From positions 62,001 through 126,000 of the forward strand of contig NZ_JAVAJF010000001.1 in assembly GCF_030718085.1 (NCBI RefSeq): 64,000 nt of DNA, read 5' to 3'. The translations under genes were made by a program, and so were the position numbers. The DNA is from Marinobacter sp. MDS2 (lineage in GTDB: Bacteria > Pseudomonadota > Gammaproteobacteria > Pseudomonadales > Oleiphilaceae). A model generated the notes under the pieces. It was not told the DNA's origin. It was given only the letters and a program-made list of their open reading frames with translations, and ran no database searches. Of this stretch, positions 45,750-52,887 are shown one piece after another; the stretch's first letter is position 1; each line of letters starts with the position of its first letter.

Positions 45750-46682
45750 ATGAGCGACGGGAAAACTAACCGGGATACCACCTCCGAAAAGAACACCAAG
45801 GAGGACGCACACGCGCAAGATTCGAGCGCCAAAGCCGGGGATCGCGAAGCTCGCGAACAGACACCAACGCCGACCGAAAAATCACTGACGTCACAAGAGC
45901 GTGATAACGTCTCCCAAAATCGCAGCTTGTCGTCGCTAGCTGTTTATTCCGTCATCCTTCGAGAGGGCAAAGAGGAACTGGAGCGCCCGAAAATCTCGCT
46001 CTGGTGGTCCGGCGTGGCAGCAGGGCTTGGGATTTCCACCTCAGTACTCGCCGAAGGCATTATCCACGCCAACCTAGGCCCTGACCATCCCTATCTAACG
46101 TTGATTGCAAGCCTGGGCTATTCATTCGGGTTTGTCTTGGTGATTCTGTCTCGGCTGCAACTGTTCACCGAGAACACCATCACCGTTGTGCTGCCAGTTC
46201 TGGCCCAGCCGACGCGCAACGGGTTTTACTGCAGTGCCCGCCTCTGGGGAATAGTGCTTGCGGCCAATTTGTGTGGCACGTTTATCACCGCTGCCATCTT
46301 CGTCCACGGGGGCATCCTTCCCGCAGACACCCTAACGGCGATCCTTGAGATTTCGCGCCACCTAGCAACGCTGACTCCGGCCGAAACCCTATTACGCGGG
46401 ATTCCATCGGGCTTTTTCATTGCGGCAATTGTTTGGATGCTGCCATCGGCGAAGAGATCCGAAGTGCTGGTTATCGTCATGTTTACCTGGCTGATCGCGG
46501 CGGGTGATTTTACCCATGTGATCGCCGGGGCCAACGAAATATTCGCTCTGGTGGTCAATGGAGAAATGACGATCTTTAACGCCCTGCTCTACCACATATC
46601 CCCAGTGCTGATCGGAAACATTCTCGGCGGTACAGGTTTATTCGCGATGCTCGCCTATGGGCAGGTTCAGGAAGAAATGTGA
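45750..46682 (+). CDS. Formate/nitrite transporter family protein (YfdC-like)
   Basis: The 310-residue protein has a hydrophilic N-terminal extension of about 85 residues rich in Lys, Glu, Thr and Ser, and then six membrane helices of the FocA/NirC fold. LFTENTITVVLPVL fits a conserved half-helix, and NILGGTGLFAMLAYGQV is the characteristic end. The long N-terminus points to the YfdC subgroup rather than FocA itself. It probably passes a small monovalent anion. It is the only plus-strand gene in the accessory region next to tRNA-Leu. Confidence 0.85.
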   Translation: MSDGKTNRDTTSEKNTKEDAHAQDSSAKAGDREAREQTPTPTEKSLTSQERDNVSQNRSLSSLAVYSVILREGKEELERPKISLWWSGVAAGLGISTSVLAEGIIHANLGPDHPYLTLIASLGYSFGFVLVILSRLQLFTENTITVVLPVLAQPTRNGFYCSARLWGIVLAANLCGTFITAAIFVHGGILPADTLTAILEISRHLATLTPAETLLRGIPSGFFIAAIVWMLPSAKRSEVLVIVMFTWLIAAGDFTHVIAGANEIFALVVNGEMTIFNALLYHISPVLIGNILGGTGLFAMLAYGQVQEEM

Positions 46683-46735
46683 GGCGCCCGACTAGGGCAA
46701 GGCTCCTCTTGGCCGGAACAACTTCAATGCACTGG

Positions 46736-47068
46736 TTATGTGGTGCGAGGCGCAAACATGATGATTGCCATTCCTACCAAAGCAACGGCTGAGCCAACCA
46801 GGTCCCAAACAGTGGGGCGGATGCCATCCACTGCCCAAAGCCAAAGTATTGCCATGAAGATATAAACGCCACCATACGCGGCATAGACCCTGCCAGCGGC
46901 TGTCGGATGCAACGAAAGCAACCAAGCGAATGCCGCTAGACTCAGCGCACCCGGCACCAGAAGCCAGACAGTCTTACCCTCGCGAAGCCAGAGATAGGGC
47001 AAATAACAGCCGACAATTTCCGCCAATGCGGTAACGAGGAAAAGGCCAATAGTTTTCAATTCAGGCAT
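46736..47068 (-). CDS. ynfA: YnfA family (UPF0060) small membrane protein
   Basis: The 110-residue protein has four membrane helices and the family blocks [32 protein letters not shown] and IIMF-x-PR at the end. Its length is typical. AAGGAG precedes the ATG at 47068; the longer upstream frame runs through the attC-like repeat. YnfA proteins resemble small multidrug-resistance transporters, but their role is unsettled. Such genes are frequent in mobile cassettes. Confidence 0.92.
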   Translation of the reverse strand: MPELKTIGLFLVTALAEIVGCYLPYLWLREGKTVWLLVPGALSLAAFAWLLSLHPTAAGRVYAAYGGVYIFMAILWLWAVDGIRPTVWDLVGSAVALVGMAIIMFAPRTT

Positions 47069-47090
47069 AAAGACCCACTCCTTGGCCGTA

Positions 47091-47176
47091 ACACATAATG
47101 CTGCCAGCATCCGCCACTTCGTATGGAAGGCGAAGCCGCAACGAAAAAGGCGTCGCCGCACTTGACCTTTTTATGT
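47091..47176 (-). repeat. attC-like cassette site 1
   Basis: On the minus strand it begins at the glyoxalase stop with ACATAA, continues with a TGCGGCGACGCC arm and ends with TTATGT just before ynfA. The ends pair with each other, and the inner arms pair only imperfectly. Length and layout match site 2. Confidence 0.45.
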
Positions 47177-47536
47177 AGTGCAGGGTTCATCGAATAATAT
47201 TTTGTTTGAAAACGGATCTATCACTTCGAATACCCTGTCGCCCCAGGGTGCAGTGGTAATTTGCGGTCGAGAATATTTGTACTCTTGCATTGTGACTTCC
47301 TTATACAAAGCCTCAATGTCATCGATACTCACGAACGTTTTAGAGCCGGGAGTACAATCTCCAGAATGTTCACTCAAGTGAAAGACCAGATCTCCTCTAG
47401 AAACTTGCATATAAATAGGCGAATCCGGCTCAAAGCGATGCTCCCAATCCAACGACATACCGAGAAATTCGAGGTAGAACTCCTTGGCCTTTTCCTCATC
47501 GAAAATCCGAAAAATCGGAATGGCTTTAAATTGCAT
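47171..47536 (-). CDS. Glyoxalase-superfamily protein (bleomycin-resistance-like)
   Basis: The 121-residue protein is a single vicinal-oxygen-chelate (VOC) module pair with FRIFDEEKAKEFYLEFLGM, VFHLSEHSGDC and a late RVFEVIDPFSNKILFDE motif. It resembles the glyoxalase/bleomycin-resistance-type proteins often carried by gene cassettes. The actual ligand is unknown. It is followed by attC-like site 1 and preceded by site 2, all in one orientation. Confidence 0.82.
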   Translation of the reverse strand: MQFKAIPIFRIFDEEKAKEFYLEFLGMSLDWEHRFEPDSPIYMQVSRGDLVFHLSEHSGDCTPGSKTFVSIDDIEALYKEVTMQEYKYSRPQITTAPWGDRVFEVIDPFSNKILFDEPCTT

Positions 47537-47551
47537 CTATGCTCTCCTTAC

Positions 47552-47635
47552 GCATAACGCTTGCAGCATGCGCACCTACGAAATGGAGCCGAAAGCGCAA
47601 TGTAGTAGGCGTCGCCGTGCCTGCATTGGTTAAAA
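47552..47635 (-). repeat. attC-like cassette site 2
   Basis: An 84-bp imperfect palindrome spans GTTAAAA at one end and GCATAAC at the other. The inner arms GTAGGCGTCGCC and its partner pair with single unpaired bases, the asymmetry seen in integron attC sites. It separates two minus-strand genes and shares GGCGTCGCCG with site 1. Confidence 0.55.
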
Positions 47636-47642
47636 CCTACCA

Positions 47643-48131
47643 TCAGGAACCTATAGGGTTAGCCAGCCGCACCGCAACGTTGTTGTGTTGCGATCCAGTT
47701 TCGTTCTCATGCTGTGAGCCGAAAAGGTTGACCCACTGCCCCTGAACCAACAGCAACTCCCCGTTGCCAGCACTCCTCCCATTGCTTGTAGTGTAATTGC
47801 CAGCATAGTTGAACTGAAATTGGTCGGACGAGCCCATGATTGGCTTGAGTTCATAACCTATGGACAACTCACTGGAAGAGGCAAAGCCTTTATCCTTGCT
47901 CGATACGCTAACCCTTAAAAGTCTCGACTCCTCCAGAAAGCTTGGCAATATATCAGAGGGTAAGCTATCCGGTTTTGTAGCCTGACACTCACAATACCGA
48001 ACCTCCAACACCAGCGGTTTATTAGCGAGATAGTCTTCAGGGGTCGAGTTGTCGGCAAGGACAATGCTAGGGATCAAGGATAGGAAGATCAGATTAACCG
48101 GCAGAGTAATTTGTGATGCGATCCGTTGCAT
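47643..48131 (-). CDS. Unrecognised exported protein
   Basis: The 162-residue protein has a signal peptide (about 1-26, ending IVLADNS) and a mature beta-rich part with a CEC pair. It has no family I recognise. GGAGG lies 5 bp before the ATG. The stop is followed within 8 bp by attC-like site 2, so it looks like a cassette-borne gene. Many Asn, Ser and Gly residues in the C-terminal half fit a secreted protein. Confidence 0.6.
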   Translation of the reverse strand: MQRIASQITLPVNLIFLSLIPSIVLADNSTPEDYLANKPLVLEVRYCECQATKPDSLPSDILPSFLEESRLLRVSVSSKDKGFASSSELSIGYELKPIMGSSDQFQFNYAGNYTTSNGRSAGNGELLLVQGQWVNLFGSQHENETGSQHNNVAVRLANPIGS

Positions 48132-48176
48132 GTAACCTCCTGTATTTACATTTTAACGCGCAAAACAGCGACGCAT

Positions 48177-49010
48177 TTATGCGTCCGACTGCTTTTGATT
48201 GTTAGTTTTTGGATCGGCTTGCTCAATCGTCTCCGAGGGTTTCTCCTCTTCGGAATCGATTGCGGCATATGCGTTGTAGCCGAGTTGTCCCACCGAATAC
48301 AGGACCGCAATTAGAGCAAGTATCTTTGCGGGCAGAGACTCAAGGGCTTGGTTTATCTTTGCCCGCCAGTTAGAGCGTGCGGTCTTAAGCTTCCTTGCTG
48401 ACAGCTTATGGAAAACTGAATTGAAGAAGTACACCTTGCACATGGTTGACTTGTGTAGCTTTAGATACTCCTTTCTTTCAAAGGCTTCAACCTCTTCTGC
48501 CCCTGTAAGAAAATCCCGTGGCTTGCCACCATTGACCTCCATGAGATTGGGCATTTTCGGGTGGTCGACGTAGTCTTTGCCATAAATATCGGAAACGAGA
48601 GACGACAAATTGTATTTCTTTGAGTCATCCACCTTAGGCGGGGTTTTATCAGTTAAAACACGATACCTATGCTCGATCGTCTCGAAACCAAAGTTGATAT
48701 TGGTCATATTCCAATGGAGCCAATAATGGTCTTGGTGCGACTGAACAAACCGGTAAAAATCTTCAAGCATCACAGCTTCTAGCTCGTCGTAACGACCGTC
48801 AATATCGTCTCGTGATATTTTTTTGATTTCTGCAATCAAATGGATAGAAAAGCTGTGCATTGTTGAACTGCCAACATGGAAGACAGCTATTGACGTAATT
48901 CTTGGCGAGAAGCCCTCATTGTTGTCATTAAGGTTCTGACACGAATAATGGATAACCAGCAACGAGTTGACGTTATTCTTAAGAAACTTTACTTGGCTTG
49001 GTGCATCCAT
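48177..49010 (-). CDS. Unrecognised protein with C-terminal membrane helix
   Basis: The 277-residue protein has no family I can name. Residues 15-120 hold alternating strands and the striking YWLHWNMTNINFGFETIEHR, residues 125-210 are helical and charged, one membrane helix spans about 229-250, and an acidic tail follows. I recall similar uncharacterised proteins in genomic islands of many bacteria. The N-terminal pattern of strands and acidic residues could fit an RNase-H-like fold, but I cannot show this. It is the gene nearest the tRNA-Leu 3' end. Confidence 0.65.
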   Translation of the reverse strand: MDAPSQVKFLKNNVNSLLVIHYSCQNLNDNNEGFSPRITSIAVFHVGSSTMHSFSIHLIAEIKKISRDDIDGRYDELEAVMLEDFYRFVQSHQDHYWLHWNMTNINFGFETIEHRYRVLTDKTPPKVDDSKKYNLSSLVSDIYGKDYVDHPKMPNLMEVNGGKPRDFLTGAEEVEAFERKEYLKLHKSTMCKVYFFNSVFHKLSARKLKTARSNWRAKINQALESLPAKILALIAVLYSVGQLGYNAYAAIDSEEEKPSETIEQADPKTNNQKQSDA

Positions 49011-49432
49011 TTATTCACAGTCCTCTTTAAAACTAACAGCAATTAGACCGCGTTCCACGATATGGCAAAAAAGTGCGTTCTAGATAACTCCGCACCCCCC
49101 TTTCCTTTCGGGCACTCAATTTACTAACCTAAACAGTAGCTTAGTTTATTGCAGTTTTGGCAACAAGTAATCGCGTGACCTCTCATTTCTGCTCATTCAA
49201 TAATGCCTGGTTGCGCGTCGGCGCGGCTAAGGATCGGCAAAGCCGAGGAGAGCACAGATCTCACAAGGGAATCATTGGGCAACATGGATAGAACAGGTTA
49301 CGTTCGACGGGGCAGAAGAACGCAGGCTTAGGTTCCGTAAGAAAACACAGCCGAAGCGGTCTACATTAGGTCTGTTTAGCGAGAGCGAAGACGGTTAACC
49401 TAGGAGGAAGTCGGCTAACTTATTGATTTAAA
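49011..49432. other. Gene-free stretch between the accessory genes and tRNA-Leu
   Basis: No gene, clear promoter or perfect repeat is visible. Short frames on both strands lack ribosome sites and domains. The composition is mixed, with a C-rich run near 49095. It borders the tRNA 3' end, where island attachment sites usually lie, but I found no second copy of the tRNA end in the window. Confidence 0.5.
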
Positions 49433-49519
49433 TGGTGCCCGGAGCCGGAATCGAACCGGCACGACCTAACGGTCGAGAGATTTTAAGTCTCTTGTGTCTA
49501 CCAATTTCACCATCCGGGC
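49433..49519 (-). tRNA. tRNA-Leu (anticodon UAA)
   Basis: The minus strand reads GCCCGGATGG at the 5' end, an anticodon stem-loop GAGACTTAAAATCTC with UAA, a long variable arm, a GGTTCGATTCC T-arm and encoded CCA. The acceptor arms pair (GCCCGGA with TCCGGGC). The long variable arm and the sequence match tRNA-Leu(UAA). Confidence 0.96.
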
Positions 49520-49625
49520 ATAGGAGGGGAAAATCTGAAGGCCGAGATTGTATAAGGCTCCGTTGCCTAACGCAATTCCGATCTTTAACTTCCTGCCCAA
49601 GCTGTTCATTTCGCGCACAATCCAG

Positions 49626-50252
49626 TTAGTTTTTCGGGTTTGTCGCAATGCCCTTGTAGATGTAGCCGGCGATTCTCGGTGCTTTGGGGATGTACAAATT
49701 CTCGAGTTCCTGGATGTCGAATCCGCCTTGCTTGAGCAGCTCAGCGATGTTGCGATTCAGATGACAGCCTCCGGCCAGTTTTTTCCAGCCTGGGGTGATC
49801 CGGTGTTGCCATTTGCAGATACTTTCATCAGAGGATTCACCGTGCTCCAGAAACAACAGCTCCCCGCCCGGCTTGAGTACCCGCTTCATTTGTTCAAGCG
49901 CGGCTTGCCAGTCCGGGATGGTACACAGAGTAAATGTCAGCAGAATGGTGTCTACGGAGTTATTTTCCAGCGGTATTTTCTCGCCAGGAAGTCCTAACCA
50001 TTCTACTTTGATAGACGAGCGGTTGAGGTTTGCCTGGGCTTTTCGGCGCATCCCCTCAGACGGTTCCAGTCCGTACACCATTTCTACACGGTCAGGATCG
50101 TAGAATTCGAGGTTGATGCCAGAGCCCATGCCAACTTCCAGAACACGACCTTTGGCACGGGGAACCACCTGGCTGCGAAGCTTCATCACCTGTCCCATTG
50201 AACAGGCTTTGTCGATGATGTGAGGCAGAATGCGGTTTTCGTAAAAACTCAT
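49626..50252 (-). CDS. Class I SAM-dependent methyltransferase
   Basis: The 208-residue protein has motif I VLEVGMGSGINLEFY (about 37-51), an acidic GLEPSEGM after it, and VLKPGGELLFLEHG (motif post-III) near 127. It belongs to the UbiE/Methyltransf_11-type group. The region ITPGWKKLAGGCHLNRNI resembles the phospholipid/METTL7-like subgroup. The substrate is unknown. It is divergent from cydA. Confidence 0.85.
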   Translation of the reverse strand: MSFYENRILPHIIDKACSMGQVMKLRSQVVPRAKGRVLEVGMGSGINLEFYDPDRVEMVYGLEPSEGMRRKAQANLNRSSIKVEWLGLPGEKIPLENNSVDTILLTFTLCTIPDWQAALEQMKRVLKPGGELLFLEHGESSDESICKWQHRITPGWKKLAGGCHLNRNIAELLKQGGFDIQELENLYIPKAPRIAGYIYKGIATNPKN

Positions 50253-50281
50253 TGGTTCACCGTGGTTGGCTCGTTTTGTTG

Positions 50282-50295
50282 TTGTGATATGTCAA
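50282..50295. promoter_or_regulatory. FNR/ANR-like site upstream of cydA
   Basis: TTGTG-ATAT-GTCAA matches the TTGAT-N4-ATCAA consensus at 7 of 10 positions. Its centre is about 50 bp upstream of the start point implied by the -10 box at 50327. That distance is not a classical activator position. Confidence 0.4.
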
Positions 50296-50323
50296 GAGTG
50301 CTACAAAATGTCTCGCGTTTCTC

Positions 50324-50362
50324 TGGTATGATCACGTTAGCATTACCGTAACCGCTGGTAAT
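50324..50362 (+). promoter_or_regulatory. cydA promoter with downstream inverted repeat
   Basis: TGGTATGAT (50324-50332) is an extended -10. ATTACC (50342-50347) and GGTAAT (50357-50362) form an inverted repeat just past the expected start point, a good place for a repressor. Confidence 0.45.
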
Positions 50363-50440
50363 AACAATATTACAAAATGCACCACGCTGTTGCTGTGCGG
50401 GCGATGCCCTTTTGTAAGCATGTCATTGCTGGAGGTTCCT

Positions 50441-51886
50441 ATGGAGCTAGATCCCCTCATCCTATCGCGAATCCAGTTCGCGTTTGTCGTGTCATTTCAC
50501 GCCATTTTCCCGGTGTTCTCTATCGGGCTTGCATCCTTTATCGCACTGCTTGAAGGCCTTGGCTATAAAACCAAAAACCCGGTCTGGATCACCCTATCCG
50601 CGTTCTGGACCAAGGTGTTTGCGGTGGTGTTCGGTATGGGCGTGGTGTCGGGCATCGTTATGTCGTTCCAATTTGGAACCAACTGGAGTAATTTCGCGCA
50701 GGCATCAGCCAATTTCCTGGGCCCTATCCTCAGCTACGAAGTGCTAACGGCGTTCTTTCTGGAAGCCGCTTTCCTCGGGGTTCTGCTGTTTGGCCGCGAC
50801 AGAGTCCCGCCCGGGGCACATCTGTTTTCCGCCATTATGGTCGCCATCGGTACTCTCATATCAACGTTCTGGATTCTCTCTGCAAACAGCTGGATGCAAA
50901 CACCGGCCGGCACGGAATTCAGAGACGGTGCGTTCCACATCTTGTCGTGGGGCGAGGCCATTTTTAATCCTTCCTTTAAGTTCCGCCTGATGCACATGGT
51001 GCTGGCGTCTTTTCTGACGGGTAGTTTCGTGGTTGCCGGTGTAAGTGCCTGGTACCTGCTCAAAGGGCGCGAAGTGGAGGCGAACAAGAAAGCGCTGTCT
51101 ATGTGTTTGTGGCTGCTGCTGTTCATCGCACCGGCGCAAGCGGTTGTGGGTGATTTCCACGGCCTGAACACGCTGGAGCACCAGCCAATGAAGGTGGCGG
51201 CGATGGAAGGCCATTGGGAAACATCCACCAATGTACCTCTTTTGCTATTTGCTATTCCCGATCAGGAAAACCAGACCAACCATTTCGAGATTGGCATTCC
51301 CAGTCTCGCCAGTTTGATTCTTACTCACGATTTTGATGGTGAGATTCTTGGCCTAAACGAGGTGCCGGTTGAAGAACAGCCGCCGGTCGCGATTGTGTTC
51401 TGGTCGTTCCGGATTATGGTCGGCCTTGGCATGCTGATGATCTTGTTTGCCATTACCGGTCTGGTTCTGCGTAAAGGTGGCCGTTTGTATAAAGCCCGCT
51501 GGTACCTGCAAGGGCTTCGGGCCATGAGTGTAGCGCCATTCCTTGCCGTGCTCACCGGCTGGTTTGTCACCGAAACAGGCCGTGCACCCTGGTTGGTGTA
51601 CGGCATGATGACGCAGGCCGAATCGGTGACTCCGTCGCTCACCGGTGGCATGGCTCTGTTTACATTGATTGGCTACATTCTGGTGTATGCCTCTATCTTC
51701 ACTGCCGGCCTGTACTACCTGATGCGGGTTCTGTACGTGGGGCTGGAAGGCGATGGCGGTCATACTGAAGACGAGGCCGACCGCCCTGCCCGACCACTGT
51801 CTGCGGCGCACGTCCAGTTCGAATACGATTCGGAAGAGAACTCGGCAAACCCGGCGAAAACCGCCAATGAAGGGGGGCAACAATAA
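50441..51886 (+). CDS. cydA: Cytochrome bd-type quinol oxidase subunit I
   Basis: The 481-residue subunit starts at an ATG with GGAGG five bases upstream. Haem ligand H20 and H185, and proton-path glutamates E100 and E108, align with the family. The quinol loop is short, which places it with the cyanide-insensitive (CioA) branch rather than the E. coli long-loop type. GWFVTETGRAPW is the conserved C-terminal block. It reduces O2 at the inner membrane using quinol. The stop overlaps cydB. Confidence 0.95.
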   Translation: MELDPLILSRIQFAFVVSFHAIFPVFSIGLASFIALLEGLGYKTKNPVWITLSAFWTKVFAVVFGMGVVSGIVMSFQFGTNWSNFAQASANFLGPILSYEVLTAFFLEAAFLGVLLFGRDRVPPGAHLFSAIMVAIGTLISTFWILSANSWMQTPAGTEFRDGAFHILSWGEAIFNPSFKFRLMHMVLASFLTGSFVVAGVSAWYLLKGREVEANKKALSMCLWLLLFIAPAQAVVGDFHGLNTLEHQPMKVAAMEGHWETSTNVPLLLFAIPDQENQTNHFEIGIPSLASLILTHDFDGEILGLNEVPVEEQPPVAIVFWSFRIMVGLGMLMILFAITGLVLRKGGRLYKARWYLQGLRAMSVAPFLAVLTGWFVTETGRAPWLVYGMMTQAESVTPSLTGGMALFTLIGYILVYASIFTAGLYYLMRVLYVGLEGDGGHTEDEADRPARPLSAAHVQFEYDSEENSANPAKTANEGGQQ

Positions 51887-52887
51887 TGGAAGTGTTCGAT
51901 TTGGCCCTCATTTGGGCGTTTATTATCGGTTTTGGCATCATCATGTACGTGCTGATGGATGGCTTCGATCTGGGCATTGGCATTCTCTTTCCCTTTGCCC
52001 CGGCGGAAGAAGATCGGGACACCATGATGAATTCCGTAGCCCCCGTCTGGGACGGCAACGAAACCTGGCTGGTGTTGGGCGGGGCCGGTTTGCTGGCTGC
52101 GTTCCCCATGGTGTACAGCATCATTCTGCCCGCCATGTACATCGGCGTGTTTTTGATGCTGGCCGGTTTGATTTTTCGGGGTGTTGCCTTTGAATTCCGG
52201 TTCAAAGCGCGCAGCTCTCGCTACCTCTGGAATTGGTCGTTTGCAGGTGGCTCTACCATCGCGACCTTCGCTCAGGGCGCCGTGGTTGGCGCGTACATTC
52301 AAGGCTTCAATACCGTCGATGGTGTTTACGTTGGCGGAGCACTGGATTGGTTAACGCCCTTTACGGTGCTAACGGGCTTAGGCACTTTGGCGGGTTATGC
52401 ATTGCTGGGTTCCACCTGGCTGATTCTGAAAACCGAAGGGCGGCTACAAGACTGGGCCTACAGCATTACTACGCCGCTGTTGATCACCGTTCTGGTGGTG
52501 TTCGGCATTATCAGTGTGTGGACACCGTTCGTTGACCCCATGGTTTGGGATCGCTGGTTCTCGAATCTGGGCATCATCTGGATTCTGCCAGCATTGACGT
52601 TATTGTGTGCGTTCCAGATCTGGCGCTCGGTTCGCAATCGGTTTGAAGGCATGCCGTTTGTGGCCACCATGGGGCTGTTTATCACCACGTACCTCGGTTT
52701 GATCGTCAGCCGCTGGCCGTATGTGGTGCCACCAAACTACACCTTGTGGGATGCCGCCTCTGCCCCGGAAGCACAGCTGTTTTTGCTGCTGGGTTTGCTG
52801 TTCGTGATTCCCATCATTCTGGTTTACACCGCCTGGACCTATTGGGTGTTCCGAGGCAAGGTGCGCGCCGGAGAGGGGTATCACTAG
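51886..52887 (+). CDS. cydB: Cytochrome bd-type quinol oxidase subunit II
   Basis: The 333-residue protein has about eight to nine membrane helices. MDGFDLGIG and VWDGNETWLVLGGAGLLAAFP are the family signatures. It starts on the cydA stop (TAATG) and ends immediately before cydD. No cydX-like small frame fits between cydB and cydD. Confidence 0.95.
   Translation: MEVFDLALIWAFIIGFGIIMYVLMDGFDLGIGILFPFAPAEEDRDTMMNSVAPVWDGNETWLVLGGAGLLAAFPMVYSIILPAMYIGVFLMLAGLIFRGVAFEFRFKARSSRYLWNWSFAGGSTIATFAQGAVVGAYIQGFNTVDGVYVGGALDWLTPFTVLTGLGTLAGYALLGSTWLILKTEGRLQDWAYSITTPLLITVLVVFGIISVWTPFVDPMVWDRWFSNLGIIWILPALTLLCAFQIWRSVRNRFEGMPFVATMGLFITTYLGLIVSRWPYVVPPNYTLWDAASAPEAQLFLLLGLLFVIPIILVYTAWTYWVFRGKVRAGEGYH

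Noticed and set aside
48132..48176. Third attC-like site between the two unknown genes
   Set aside because: The gap has GCATAA and GCGTTA motifs but is only 45 bp, too short for the arms of an attC site.
49433..49519. Island attachment duplicate of the tRNA-Leu 3' end
   Set aside because: I looked for the tRNA T-arm and acceptor sequence near 45.6 kb and in the gene-free stretch and saw no second copy.
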